Assembly: GCA_963691885.1 (NCBI GenBank)
Contig: OY829843.1
Location: 2,790,001-2,854,000, forward strand
DNA length: 64,000 nt
DNA from: G963691885 sp963691885
GTDB lineage: Bacteria; Pseudomonadota; Alphaproteobacteria; UBA8366; Aestuariispiraceae
Direction: 5' to 3'
Part shown: one piece after another, positions 17,952 through 27,617 of the stretch
Position numbering within the stretch: the first letter of the stretch is position 1
How the letters are laid out: each line of letters starts with the position of its first letter
Translations under genes and position numbers: made by a program
Notes under the pieces: generated by a model
The model's database searches: none
Seen by the model: the letters and a program-made list of their open reading frames with translations, nothing else
Told to the model about the DNA's origin: nothing

Positions 17952-19400
17952 GTGATAGACCTTCGTCCCATCCTATTCGTTCTCGGTGTTCTTGTGGCAA
18001 CGCTGGCGATTGCCATGATCTTGCCAGCCCTGGTGGATCTGGCGGTCGGCAATCAGGATTGGGAGGTTTTTGCCGTCTCCAGCGGCGTGACCTTCTTCTT
18101 CGGAATTATGCTGGTGCTGGCCTGCCGGATTTCGGCCCGGAACCTTGATATGCGACAGGCGTTTATTCTGACTACCCTGGTCTGGATTGCCCTGCCAGCT
18201 TTTGCGGCCATTCCCTTTGCCTTTGCAAATCTCAACCTCAGCTATACGGACGCCTTCTTTGAGGCAATGTCGGGCCTGACAACAACTGGGTCCACGGTCA
18301 TTGTAGGGCTTGATGGTGCACCACCGGGCATTCTCGTCTGGCGGTCCCTGCTTCAGTGGTTGGGCGGTGTCGGGATCATCTTGATGGCGGTCTCTGTTCT
18401 GCCGCTGCTGCAGGTTGGTGGTATGCAGTTGTTCCGCATGGAATTTACGGACCGGATGGAAAAGACCCTGCCCCGCGCGGCCCAGATCGCCGCCTGGATC
18501 GGGGGCATTTACCTTGCGCTCACAGTGACCTGTGCGGCGCTTTACTTCGCGGTCGGGATGGAGGGTTTTGAAGCTGTTAACCATGCCATGACGACGGTTT
18601 CGACGGGAGGGTTCTCTACCCGGGATGGCTCCATCGGATTTTACGATGATGTCTGGATTGATACGATCGCCTGGATTTTCATGATCCTGGGTTCCCTGCC
18701 GTTTCTGCTCTATTTTCAGGCCCTCCGGGGGCAGCCGGGTGATCTTCTGCGGGATCAGCAGGTTCGTGGGTTTCTGACCATACTTGGTTTTGCCATTCTG
18801 CTGATGGTCGCCAACCTGACCATTGAGCATAACTGGAATGTGCTGGAAGCCTTACGCTACGTCGCCTTCAATGTGACCTCCATTATGACGGGGACCGGGT
18901 ATGCCAGCGATGACTTTGGTCTGTGGGGGGCGTTTGCAATGCCTCTCTTCTTTGTCCTGACCTTTATCGGCGGTTGCGCCGGGTCTACGACATGCGGCAT
19001 CAAGGTCTTCCGTGTACAGGTTCTGTTTCAGACCTCGCTGATCCAGTTTCGCCGCTTGTTGCAGCCGCATGGCGTGTTCATTGCCTATTACAACCGCAAG
19101 GCCATCCCCGAGGAAGTTTCTGAGTCGGTAATGAGCTTTTTCTTCCTGTTCGTGGTTCTGTTCTGTTTGTTGGCCATGGCGCTTGGCATGCTCGGCCTTG
19201 ATTTCGTAACAGCGACAAGCGGCGCGGCGACGGCGATCGGGAATGTCGGCCCGGGACTTGGACCGGTGATTGGACCTGCCGGTAACTTTTCGACCTTGCC
19301 CGATGCGGCTAAATGGTTGTTGGCAGCTGGCATGTTGCTTGGCCGGCTGGAAATTTTCACGGTGCTTATCCTGCTCGCCCCCCGTTTCTGGCGCGCATGA
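17952..19400 (+). CDS. trkH: TrkH family potassium uptake protein
   Basis: A 482-aa membrane protein of the Trk/Ktr/HKT family, about the normal TrkH length. Four P-loop repeats with filter glycines are visible: MSGLTTTGST, MTTVSTGGFST, MTGTGYAS and AIGNVGPGLG. It moves K+ across the inner membrane with a TrkA-type regulator, which is not in this window. The start is GTG 17952, 27 bases after apaG. Confidence 0.93.
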   Translation: MIDLRPILFVLGVLVATLAIAMILPALVDLAVGNQDWEVFAVSSGVTFFFGIMLVLACRISARNLDMRQAFILTTLVWIALPAFAAIPFAFANLNLSYTDAFFEAMSGLTTTGSTVIVGLDGAPPGILVWRSLLQWLGGVGIILMAVSVLPLLQVGGMQLFRMEFTDRMEKTLPRAAQIAAWIGGIYLALTVTCAALYFAVGMEGFEAVNHAMTTVSTGGFSTRDGSIGFYDDVWIDTIAWIFMILGSLPFLLYFQALRGQPGDLLRDQQVRGFLTILGFAILLMVANLTIEHNWNVLEALRYVAFNVTSIMTGTGYASDDFGLWGAFAMPLFFVLTFIGGCAGSTTCGIKVFRVQVLFQTSLIQFRRLLQPHGVFIAYYNRKAIPEEVSESVMSFFFLFVVLFCLLAMALGMLGLDFVTATSGAATAIGNVGPGLGPVIGPAGNFSTLPDAAKWLLAAGMLLGRLEIFTVLILLAPRFWRA

Positions 19401-19433
19401 TGCTCATTATCAGTTTTTGAAGGAGTTTTGTTG

Positions 19434-20594
19434 ATGGGAACGCAAACCACACCTCTTGAAATGTTGGAGAAACTGATTTCCTTCGACACAACGTCTGCCT
19501 ATTCGAATATGGCGCTGATTGAGTTTGTCCGGGACTATCTTGAGGGACATGGCGCAAAGGTTTCCATCCTGCCCAATGCGGACAAAACCAAGGCCAATCT
19601 GTTTGCCACATTGGGTCCTGAGCAGGCTGGCGGTGTCGCGCTGTCGGGTCACACGGATGTTGTTCCGGTCGTGGGGCAACCCTGGGACACGGACCCCTTC
19701 ACACTGGTCCAGAAAGGCAGTCGTCTATACGGGCGCGGGACCTGCGATATGAAGTCGTTTTCCGCGATTGGACTGGCGCTTGTTCCGGAAATGATGGCAA
19801 AGCCGCTCAACCGACCGATCCATTTTGCACTGTCCTACGATGAAGAAGTGGGCTGTCTGGGGGCGCCCCAGATGATTGAAAAGATCGGGGATCATTTGCC
19901 AAAGCCCGGTGTTGTCATCATCGGTGAACCAACGGATATGGAGGTCGTGTCCGCCCATAAAGGTATGTGGTTCATGAACGTCACCGTCCGTGGCAGGGAG
20001 GCCCATTCCAGCCAGACCCAACAGGGGGTAAGTGCCATTATGAATGGCGCTCGCATGATCACCAAGCTGGATGAAATGGGAAAACGCCTGCGGGACAATG
20101 CGGACCCGGAGTGTCGCTTTACACCGCCTTATACAACGATCCATGTCGGGGTTGCCTCCGGCGGCACGGCATCGAATATCGTCTCACGGCATTTTGAGTT
20201 TGTCTGTGACATCCGGAACCTGCCTGAAGACGATCCTGCGGCCCTTCATCAGGAATTTGTGGATTGGGTCAATAGCGAAATTGTGCCAGAGATGCAGGCC
20301 GTCGACCCTGATTGTGGCGTCGATATCGAAGTTGCCAATCATGTGGCAGGCCTTGCCGAAGATCTGAATTCCGAAGCTGAGAGTTTCGTGCGATCCATTA
20401 CAGGCGACAATGCGGTGAATTACGTGTCCTACGGGACAGAAGCCGGACAGTTCCAGCGCGGTGGTATGGCCTCTATCGTTTGCGGGCCAGGGTCAATCGC
20501 GCAGGCACACCAGCCAAACGAATTCATCGAAATTTCACAGATTGAGAAATGTGAAGCCTTTCTTCGGAAGGTTATTGATCGTTGCCAGGAATAA
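19434..20594 (+). CDS. argE: Acetylornithine deacetylase (M20 peptidase family)
   Basis: A 386-aa M20-family hydrolase. Metal ligands and catalytic residues appear in SGHTDVVPV, GRGTCDMKSF and SYDEEVGCLGA, and the C-terminal His lies in IAQAHQPNEF. Overall similarity is to ArgE, which removes acetyl from N-acetylornithine in arginine synthesis, rather than DapE. AAGGAG at 19420-19425 supports ATG 19434 over two TTG codons just upstream. Confidence 0.88.
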   Translation: MGTQTTPLEMLEKLISFDTTSAYSNMALIEFVRDYLEGHGAKVSILPNADKTKANLFATLGPEQAGGVALSGHTDVVPVVGQPWDTDPFTLVQKGSRLYGRGTCDMKSFSAIGLALVPEMMAKPLNRPIHFALSYDEEVGCLGAPQMIEKIGDHLPKPGVVIIGEPTDMEVVSAHKGMWFMNVTVRGREAHSSQTQQGVSAIMNGARMITKLDEMGKRLRDNADPECRFTPPYTTIHVGVASGGTASNIVSRHFEFVCDIRNLPEDDPAALHQEFVDWVNSEIVPEMQAVDPDCGVDIEVANHVAGLAEDLNSEAESFVRSITGDNAVNYVSYGTEAGQFQRGGMASIVCGPGSIAQAHQPNEFIEISQIEKCEAFLRKVIDRCQE

Positions 20595-20649
20595 GAGAGC
20601 GGGTGTATCAAGCCGCCTGACAAGACGGTCCTCAGGGAGAGAACACAAG

Positions 20650-21558
20650 ATGGGTGATATTGCCTTGCTCGATGGCGGGCTGGGGCAGGAGTTGATCAAG
20701 CGCTCTGCCTCTCCGCCACGACAATTGTGGTCTCTTGCCGTGATGATGGATGAACCGCACCTTGTGCGGGATGTTCATCGTGATTTTATCGATGCCGGGG
20801 CGCGTGTATTGTGTCTTAACACCTATACTGCGACACCAACCAGGCTTGCCAGATCGTCTCTGGATTACGGATTGGACGAATGCCAGGCGCTGGCCATTCG
20901 TCTGGCGAAAGAGGCGGTCGTTGAAGCCGGGGTCGAGGGTGTCCAGATCGCCGGTTGCTTGCCGCCCTTTGTTGCCAGCTATGTCGCGGATGTGGCGCAG
21001 AATTATGAGATCTCCCTGAGTGAGTATCGTCAGATCGTCGCCCAGGAAGTCGACCATGTGGATCTGTTCCTTATTGAGACCATGTCGAATATTGCAGAGG
21101 CAATGGCGGCCCTCGATGCGGTGGGTGAAACCAATCGCCCGGCTTATGTCTGTTATACGGTTGAAGATGACCAGACCAACCGCCTGCGGTCCGGGGAACG
21201 GCTTGAAGAGGCTGTTGAGCGTGCGCGGGTTAAAAACCCGGCCGGTATACTGGTGAATTGCTCGCAGCCGGAGGCCTTGACGGCGGCCATGCCGATCCTG
21301 GCAAAGTCGGATTGTCCTTTTGGTGGTTACGCCAATGGGTTTGTCTCAATCGACGCGCTGCGGCCTGGCGGTACAGTGTCAGGCTTACAGGCCCGTCAGG
21401 ATATGATACCGGATCAATACGCAGATCACGCAATGGCATGGGTCGATCAGGGTGCGACCATCATCGGGGGTTGTTGTGAGGTTGGTCCAGCTCATATTGC
21501 GCATTTGCGTGAACGCTTGATCGGCGCTGGTCATCAACCTGGCGGGTTAGAATTGTGA
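20650..21558 (+). CDS. Homocysteine S-methyltransferase family protein
   Basis: A 302-aa protein opening with LLDGGLGQEL. The zinc-binding cysteines are in VNCSQPEAL and the paired cysteines in GGCCEVGPAHI, the pattern of MmuM/BHMT-type enzymes. They move a methyl group from S-methylmethionine, betaine or a similar donor to homocysteine; the donor cannot be read from sequence. An upstream in-frame start at 20461 would overlap argE heavily, and the ATG after GGGAGAGAACACAAG is preferred. Given the sarcosine oxidase operon elsewhere in the window, a methylated-amine link is possible but only inferred. Confidence 0.85.
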   Translation: MGDIALLDGGLGQELIKRSASPPRQLWSLAVMMDEPHLVRDVHRDFIDAGARVLCLNTYTATPTRLARSSLDYGLDECQALAIRLAKEAVVEAGVEGVQIAGCLPPFVASYVADVAQNYEISLSEYRQIVAQEVDHVDLFLIETMSNIAEAMAALDAVGETNRPAYVCYTVEDDQTNRLRSGERLEEAVERARVKNPAGILVNCSQPEALTAAMPILAKSDCPFGGYANGFVSIDALRPGGTVSGLQARQDMIPDQYADHAMAWVDQGATIIGGCCEVGPAHIAHLRERLIGAGHQPGGLEL

Positions 21559-21579
21559 CTGGTATAGCAGCACTGTTGG

Positions 21580-22065
21580 TCAATCCGACAATTTGATTTC
21601 GAAGGCGCGGTACAGGTCTTTAAATCCATAGCGGTGATAGGTCTCAATGGCGGCCTCGTTTTCCGCCAGTGTCGAAATTCGCATGGACGAAAATCCTGCC
21701 TGTAGATATCTCTGGCCCGCTGCACCCAACAACAGGTTCGCAACACCCTGGCGCCGGTAATCAGGGTGAATATAGAGATCGCTAATCCAGCCATGCTGTC
21801 TGTGGCCGGGCTTGCAGAAAAAGCCGTCTTCTTCCCCGTAAAGGCCGAGTAAGAAACCGATGGGCGTTCCTTCCTTGTCGGCAACCAGAACGAAGCCTTC
21901 CTGTTCCTCTACAAGTGACAACAGGTAATCCAAATGGCGTTCCGCCGCCTTGGGTGAGGGGTCTCGGTCATCCCTGATTTCCGCCTCGACCGCGTTCAGA
22001 CCCTGCACAAAACTGATCAGGGTTTCCCGGTCACTGTCCCGGGCTTCACGGATCTCAAATCCCAT
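21580..22065 (-). CDS. GNAT family N-acetyltransferase
   Basis: A 161-aa GNAT protein with the acetyl-CoA loop HPDYRRQGVANLLLGAA and a C-terminal ISTLAENEAAIETYHRYGFK, common in amine or aminoglycoside-like acetyltransferases. The substrate is unknown. Its ATG overlaps the stop of the upstream methyltransferase by one base, so the pair is translationally coupled. Confidence 0.87.
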   Translation of the reverse strand: MGFEIREARDSDRETLISFVQGLNAVEAEIRDDRDPSPKAAERHLDYLLSLVEEQEGFVLVADKEGTPIGFLLGLYGEEDGFFCKPGHRQHGWISDLYIHPDYRRQGVANLLLGAAGQRYLQAGFSSMRISTLAENEAAIETYHRYGFKDLYRAFEIKLSD

Positions 22066-23153
22066 TAAGCCGGTTTCCGCAGCGCCATCACCCTGCTGAA
22101 GAATGCCCGTTCAATGGCTTCGATTTCAAAACCGGCGGCTTTGAAAACCCCGTCCAGGTCATCGGCAATGTAGTTTTCGTAATAGGGCTCGTGAAAGGCC
22201 AGCGGGAACCGATGAAGAAGATCGTCATATTGCGGATGATCCCCGGTCTGAATGGAATCGACAAAGACCATAAGGCCGCCCGGCTTCAAGACGCGATAGG
22301 CCTCAGCCGCAACGTCGCGCCTGATCTTCTTCGGTAACTCGTGGAACAGATAGACACAGGTGATCAACTCGAACTGGTCATCGCCAAGGCCCGTTTCCTC
22401 GGCTTTGGCCTCTACAAAACTGGTGTCTTTCCAGCGGCGCAGAATATGTTCCGCTTTCTTCAGGTAATTGGCGCTCAAATCCAAAGCTGTGAGCTGAATT
22501 TGGGGAAAGGCACGCTTCACATCGCGCAGGAAACGGCCCGTCCCCGTTGCCAGATCCAATACCCTGGGTGCCATACCGTTTGTGGAGAGCCTTGTCACCT
22601 CTTTATGAAGATAGGGTAAGGCCTGTCGGCGCATGGCATCCGCCCCGCCTGTGAACAGCACCTCTACCTGGTGATCATAGGCCTCCGCAGACTCGTCAGA
22701 AAGCCAGCCATCTCGCTGATAATGGAAATTCTGAAGGTAGTATCGCGGGTAATTTTGTTTGCGATCCTCGGTGAACACTTCGCTGTTCAACCTGTGTCGC
22801 CTGCGCTGTGTGACCCCGGGTAACTCCCGAAAAAACCGTTGTGACTGTCGCAGCATACGCGCCGGGCGGGGAACCATGTCTTGTGGTAATTTGTACAACC
22901 CGGCCTCAATATTGGCGAGATCCCTGGCATAGAGGTCCTGCAGATCGGCAAGGATTGCACCCCAACCCGGAATGCCCTGTGCCGGCGGCCCGTCCAAAGG
23001 CGGGGAGAGACGTTGAGCTGCAATATAGTGCCCGGCATACCACGCCGTGCGCGCGACATGAGAGAGGGCATAGGCGGCCCGCAGAGGCCCGCGTTTCAGT
23101 TCATTTCGGACCCTCTGCTGTCTGCTTTGCCTGTCTTCGAAAATGTCTGTCAT
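22065..23153 (-). CDS. Class I SAM-dependent methyltransferase
   Basis: A 362-aa protein with a helical N-terminal domain of about 190 residues and a Rossmann methyltransferase domain: motif I VLDLATGTGRFL, motif II LTALDLS, then ITCVYLFHEL and a VLKPGGLMVFVDS post-motif. It resembles UbiE-like enzymes, but the long N-terminal part (with YYLQNFHYQRDGWLSDESA) marks a separate subfamily of unknown substrate. Upstream partner of the coupled acetyltransferase. Confidence 0.85.
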   Translation of the reverse strand: MTDIFEDRQSRQQRVRNELKRGPLRAAYALSHVARTAWYAGHYIAAQRLSPPLDGPPAQGIPGWGAILADLQDLYARDLANIEAGLYKLPQDMVPRPARMLRQSQRFFRELPGVTQRRRHRLNSEVFTEDRKQNYPRYYLQNFHYQRDGWLSDESAEAYDHQVEVLFTGGADAMRRQALPYLHKEVTRLSTNGMAPRVLDLATGTGRFLRDVKRAFPQIQLTALDLSANYLKKAEHILRRWKDTSFVEAKAEETGLGDDQFELITCVYLFHELPKKIRRDVAAEAYRVLKPGGLMVFVDSIQTGDHPQYDDLLHRFPLAFHEPYYENYIADDLDGVFKAAGFEIEAIERAFFSRVMALRKPA

Positions 23154-23299
23154 TTATCCAACCTCGTACCCGGCAATCCAATCCAGATTACACCGCGTAT
23201 TAAACTTTACCTAACTCAGTCTATAGTATACGAGCGAATGCAGGCAAAAAGCGTGCGATGCGCCAAGATGACGCGACCCCCGAAAGGACAGCAAGGGTA

Positions 23300-23773
23300 A
23301 TGAGTGACCGGACACAAGACACAATCGAGTCGGTTTGGGACTATCCCCGACCGCCGCTCGTCGTGCGGGATGATCGTGCTATCCTTGTTGAGCATCAGGG
23401 CAATATTATGGCCAAGGCACCCTATTCAATCGCTGTAAAAGAGACGTCACACCCACCCTGTTTTTACATCGATCCGCGATTTGTCCGCCTCGATCTTCTG
23501 ACAAAGAAGGCCCATGGTTCCTTTTGCGAGTTTAAGGGGCGGGCGGTTTACTGGTCTTTTGGATCCGGTCAGCCCATTGCATGGTCCTATCCCGATCCGG
23601 AATACGGGTTTGCATCGATCGGGGATCATTTCTGTTTCTATGCATCACGGGTGGATGCCTGCTGGGTGGGGGGCCAACGTGCCAAACCGCAGGAAGGGGA
23701 CTTTTATGGCGGCTGGATCACGCCTGATGTTTCTGGCCCCTTTAAAGGCGGGCCCGGCACCCGGGGTTGGTAA
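23300..23773 (+). CDS. DUF427 domain protein
   Basis: A 157-aa protein with the DUF427 pattern: VWDYPRPPLVV at the N-terminus, FYIDPRFVRLDLL, and CEFKGRAVYWSF followed by AWSYPDPE. These small beta-rich proteins are widespread and of unknown function. ATG 23300 follows AAGGGT. Convergent with the dehydrogenase gene. Confidence 0.88.
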   Translation: MSDRTQDTIESVWDYPRPPLVVRDDRAILVEHQGNIMAKAPYSIAVKETSHPPCFYIDPRFVRLDLLTKKAHGSFCEFKGRAVYWSFGSGQPIAWSYPDPEYGFASIGDHFCFYASRVDACWVGGQRAKPQEGDFYGGWITPDVSGPFKGGPGTRGW

Positions 23774-23799
23774 CGCGCGGTTTCGAAGAGAAACGCCGG

Positions 23800-24711
23800 T
23801 CAGTCCTTCTCGCCCGGCAACTCAATGCCGGTCAGATCGCGATAGGCCTTGATAACAGCGCTGTCGTCTTCCCGGCCATACCCCGCGGCACTTGCAGCAA
23901 GAAACTGTTGATGGGCTGTTGCGGCAATCGGCAGGGGGAATTTCTCGGCCCGTCCGGTGTCCAATACAAGGCCCAGGTCCTTGACGAAAATATCAACGGC
24001 GCTCAGTGGTGTGTAGTCGCCGTCGACGACATGTTTCATACGGTTTTCAAACATCCAGGAATTTCCGGCGCAGGATGTGACCACATCATAGAGGGTTTCA
24101 GGGTCCGCACCGGCCTTAATACCAAGGGCCATCGCTTCAGCGGCAGCTGCGATATGCACGCCAGCCAGCAGTTGATGGATGATTTTAATGGTTGACCCCT
24201 GACCAATCTCGTCCCCCAGACGAAAGACCCTCTCGCCCATAACGTTCAGCGCTGCATCAGCCTTGTCAAAAGCATCAGCGGGTCCTGATGCCATGAAAGT
24301 CAGTTTTCCGGCGCGCGCGCCGCCAGCCCCCCCACTCATCGGGGCATCCAGCATCAATATGTCTTTTTCGGCCAGTTTCACGGACAGGTCCCGCGCCCGT
24401 TCCGCCGGAATGGTGCAGCAGGAAATCACGACGGATCCGGCAGCCATGGTTTCTGTCGCGCCAGACGGGCCAAACAGGACCTGTTCGGCCTGATCGGCGT
24501 TGACGACAAAAAGGGCGACAATGGAACAGGCTGTGCCGAGCTCTGCCGGTGTTTTAGCCGGATGGCCGCCAGCATCCGCCAATTCCTTTAGGGCGCTCTC
24601 TCGAATGTCGCAGGCATGAACCATATGACCCTGGTTGATACCAGCCAGGGCGGCGCCCATGCCCATGGCACCAAGCCCGATGATTCCGAATTCGATTTGC
24701 GCGTCGGCCAT
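23800..24711 (-). CDS. 3-hydroxyisobutyrate dehydrogenase-type oxidoreductase (LtnD-like)
   Basis: A 303-aa NAD(P)-dependent beta-hydroxyacid dehydrogenase. The Rossmann motif GLGAMGMG is at the N-terminus, DAPMSGGAGGARAGKL is the substrate-binding stretch, and the catalytic lysine is in GSTIKIIHQLL. The C-terminal CAGNSWMFENRMKHVVDGDY resembles L-threonate dehydrogenase. It lies 31 bp after pdxJ on the same strand, which suggests co-transcription; a vitamin B6-related role is only inferred. Confidence 0.85.
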   Translation of the reverse strand: MADAQIEFGIIGLGAMGMGAALAGINQGHMVHACDIRESALKELADAGGHPAKTPAELGTACSIVALFVVNADQAEQVLFGPSGATETMAAGSVVISCCTIPAERARDLSVKLAEKDILMLDAPMSGGAGGARAGKLTFMASGPADAFDKADAALNVMGERVFRLGDEIGQGSTIKIIHQLLAGVHIAAAAEAMALGIKAGADPETLYDVVTSCAGNSWMFENRMKHVVDGDYTPLSAVDIFVKDLGLVLDTGRAEKFPLPIAATAHQQFLAASAAGYGREDDSAVIKAYRDLTGIELPGEKD

Positions 24712-24742
24712 TCTTTCTCTCCTGAAATGATGGCCGGATTAT

Positions 24743-25474
24743 TCAGGAAGCCAGCGCTTTTAGAAAGTCCTTAACTGTCTGATCGAACCCTTTCCAAAGG
24801 GCATCCGCGATAACGGCATGACCGATAGAAACCTCATCGAGCTGCGGGAGCCTGGATTTGAACAAGGGAAGGTTCTCTGTTGTCAGATCATGCCCGGCAT
24901 TCACGCCTAACCCGGCATCCAGCGCTGCCTGGGCGGATCTGGCATAGAGGTCGGCCATCGCTTCGCCATTGCCCTCTGTAAACCCGTCCGAATAGGGGCC
25001 AGTATAGAGTTCGATACGATCAGCACCGACTTCGGCAACCTTTGCCATCGCTTCCGGCAGAGGGTTCATGAACAGAACAACCCGACAGCCAAGGTCCTTC
25101 AGTTCCTTAATCACCGGACGTAGACGTTCTTCGTCGGCAAACACATCCCAACCAGTATCTGAAGTTGCGACACCTGGCGCGTCGGGCACCAGGGTCGCCT
25201 GATGCGGCCGTGTGTCACGACAGAATTTCATGAAGTTCTGAAATGGGTTGCCCTCGATATTGTATTCGATCGTCGGATGGTGTTTCAGCATTTCGGCCAG
25301 ATCATAAACATCATGGGCACGGATATGGCGCTCGTCCGGCCTGGGGTGAACCGTGATGCCGTGGGCACCTGCCGCAATCACCGACTCCGACGCCTTTACC
25401 ACGTCGGGATAGCCGACATGGCGCTGGTTCCGTAACAGGGCGACCTTGTTTACGTTGATGCTGAGTTTTGTCAT
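24743..25474 (-). CDS. pdxJ: Pyridoxine 5'-phosphate synthase
   Basis: A 243-aa TIM-barrel enzyme, full PdxJ length. Markers are LSINVNKVALLRNQR near the start, GITVHPRPDERHI (catalytic His region), LVPDAPGVATSDTGWD, IELYTGPY and the C-terminal GVNAGHDLTTENLPLF. It condenses 1-deoxyxylulose 5-phosphate with 3-amino-2-oxopropyl phosphate to make pyridoxine 5'-phosphate. ATG 25474 matches homologues; the longer in-frame extension looks non-coding. Confidence 0.96.
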   Translation of the reverse strand: MTKLSINVNKVALLRNQRHVGYPDVVKASESVIAAGAHGITVHPRPDERHIRAHDVYDLAEMLKHHPTIEYNIEGNPFQNFMKFCRDTRPHQATLVPDAPGVATSDTGWDVFADEERLRPVIKELKDLGCRVVLFMNPLPEAMAKVAEVGADRIELYTGPYSDGFTEGNGEAMADLYARSAQAALDAGLGVNAGHDLTTENLPLFKSRLPQLDEVSIGHAVIADALWKGFDQTVKDFLKALAS

Positions 25475-25607
25475 TTGATCGACCAAGTGTTTTTTCAATT
25501 GGCCCGTTAAATAGACAGAAAAACACCATAATGACAGGGCCAATATTGAATAAATTCATCGAACCAATTGGCCCGGTCGGGCCCGAAGGACTGTCGTGTC
25601 GAGGTGG

Positions 25608-27200
25608 CTAGTCTTCCAGAATGCTTGGCAGCAAAAAAATCAACACCCAAAGACCAAGACCATCCGGACTCTTCACAGGGACGCTCAATCGATGCAAAAA
25701 TTCATCTATTAGGAAGAAGTGTGGCGTATCGATGTCGAGGATCGGCTGACGGGACGTGCAGCATTCTGATAAAAGGCGATCCAGACCACCTTCAATGGCG
25801 AGTGGAATTTCGCTGATCAAAGTGTTTTGCCATTTCGCGCCGGTCAGCTGCAAAAGTCCGCTGCCTTCCGAGATTATTTGAAAGTCATCAATGCCGGCGG
25901 GTACGTAAACTGACATCCATTCAGTGTGATCGGCGTCCAGCGATTTGATGAATTCAGTGTAAGACGGCAAGGCTTGTCTTCGGTCACGTGTCTCAGTCCA
26001 GCGACCAAGGATGGTTTGTAGATCCAGGCTCGGCTTGGTTTCGGTGGATGATACCTCGTTCCGTTTCGGGCGGCCCGATACCAAATTTTCAGCAATTGCG
26101 CCTGGCGACAGGTCTGCAACCGGGTTCGGTTCCTCAGGTGCCTTACTGTAGACATCGCTGTTTGCGGGCAATCGAACCCAGATGGTCGTTCCCCGATCCG
26201 GAATGCTGTTCAGATAAATTTTGCCGCGATGCAGAGCGACCAGATGTTTAACCAATGTCAGGCCGAGCCCTGTTCCCCCTGCGGCCTGGACATAAGAGTT
26301 ATCCAGCCGCTCAAAAGGCTGCCAGATCAGCTTTTGTTTCTCGACAGGAATGCCGGACCCGGTATCTTCCACGACAAGCGAGCTAAAAGAGGTGTTGCTT
26401 CCTTGCGCAAGTTTGACGGTGATGACGTCACCGCGCGCTGTAAATTTGATGGCATTGGAAAGCAGGTTAACCAGAATCTGACGCAATGCGCGTTCGTCCG
26501 CAAAGACAGGGACCTTGTCGGTCGGATTCTCAACATGGATCGTCACGCCCTGTTCTTTGGCATAGGCCGACATCGTCTTCAGGATGGGTTCGAGCTGTGC
26601 CCCCAATTCGGTTTCGACCAGCGTGACCGACATCCGGCCAGCCTCAATTTTCGAAATGTCCAGGATGTCCGTCAACAGATCCAGCAGATGGCGGCCAGCA
26701 TCCGCTATATCCTGTGCGTATTCCGCATATTTCATGCTGGCATCAGAGCCTAGTGTCTGTTTTGCAATGATATCCCCGAAACCGATGATGGCATTAAGAG
26801 GTGTTCTGAGTTCGTGACTCATTTGCGCCAGGAATTCAGATTTTGAATTGTTGGCCCGATTGGCGGCATCAATCGCTTCGGCCATCCGACTGTTTTGCTG
26901 TTCAGTATGGTCGAGAGTCCATGTGAGCACATCAAGACCGGTGCCGACGCCCGAATAACCGTCGTCATCGACGACGATGTAGCCCTCCAGCAAAGCTGCC
27001 GGGTTCTCGTCAACAATGCGTTGCCCGACCTCTTCAACAGACTGGATTGCGTCGACCACCAAAGGGGGCGTCTTAAACAGCGCTGTTATAGGTTTCAGCG
27101 AATAAAGGGCGCGACCATACGGGGCACCAAAATTCAGAAGGAATGTGTGTCTGGAGATTAACGAGACAGGTTTCTGTCCATCCAGTACAGGGATGGCCAA
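25608..27200 (-). CDS. CBS-like/histidine kinase, 5' part cut by in-frame stop
   Basis: A 530-aa frame from TTG 27200. The N-terminal 30 residues (IPVLDGQKPVSLISR) are the middle of a CBS-like sensory domain. Residues 118-345 are a HisKA/HATPase kinase: H129 in MSHELRTPL, N-box NLLSNAIKF, G1 VEDTGSGIP, G2 GGTGLGLTL. A further 130-residue C-terminal region is unlike a receiver and is not recognised; it may be a second sensory domain. The same frame continues upstream through 21 codons of good sequence to a TAA at 27264-27266, and then open again. The intact protein probably started at 27407. Confidence 0.8.
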   Translation of the reverse strand: MAIPVLDGQKPVSLISRHTFLLNFGAPYGRALYSLKPITALFKTPPLVVDAIQSVEEVGQRIVDENPAALLEGYIVVDDDGYSGVGTGLDVLTWTLDHTEQQNSRMAEAIDAANRANNSKSEFLAQMSHELRTPLNAIIGFGDIIAKQTLGSDASMKYAEYAQDIADAGRHLLDLLTDILDISKIEAGRMSVTLVETELGAQLEPILKTMSAYAKEQGVTIHVENPTDKVPVFADERALRQILVNLLSNAIKFTARGDVITVKLAQGSNTSFSSLVVEDTGSGIPVEKQKLIWQPFERLDNSYVQAAGGTGLGLTLVKHLVALHRGKIYLNSIPDRGTTIWVRLPANSDVYSKAPEEPNPVADLSPGAIAENLVSGRPKRNEVSSTETKPSLDLQTILGRWTETRDRRQALPSYTEFIKSLDADHTEWMSVYVPAGIDDFQIISEGSGLLQLTGAKWQNTLISEIPLAIEGGLDRLLSECCTSRQPILDIDTPHFFLIDEFLHRLSVPVKSPDGLGLWVLIFLLPSILED

Positions 27201-27263
27201 CAGACTTGGTTCATCCGAGAACCGATTGAACGCATCCTGGCAAGACGCGGTAATTGACAGCGG

Positions 27264-27407
27264 TTATACAAACTCGACGATATCCTTGATGCTGAGTGAC
27301 TTTTCAGTCCCGATCTCAACAGGGTTCGATTGACCGAAATTGCCCGTTTTTTGTTGGAAATCAGCCGGGTGACTCAACGCATCGCCCAAAACACTGTGGT
27401 CGAACAT
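27264..27407 (-). pseudogene. Upstream in-frame fragment of the CBS-like histidine kinase
   Basis: Starting at ATG 27407 (or TTG 27461), this 47-residue frame ends SLSIKDIVEFV then TAA, and is in the same frame as the kinase below. Reading through the TAA gives a natural join (DIVEFV-x-PLSITASCQDAFNRF), as in other CBS-like proteins, where a Gln (CAA) or similar would fit. It looks like a recent nonsense change, or an error. Confidence 0.65.
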
Positions 27408-27617
27408 TCGCCAATTGCTGACCGCATCGTCCACGTGCTGACGCTCCAAATAAGTTAACAATCGGATTTAATAATGTTAGATGTGTTAACACGGTGTTGA
27501 TATAAATCCCCTGTTTTATGAAAGTTTTGTGACAATTCCGTGAGAAAATGGAGTGTAATGAGGGTTTCGGAGCAATCTAAGTACTCCCTATCGCCTCTGA
27601 GGGCAGGTCTTGGTGCT

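Noticed and set aside
17973..18830. 285-codon minus-strand frame over trkH
   Set aside because: TrkH has its full set of P-loops on the other strand; the shadow protein is compositionally odd and hydrophilic.
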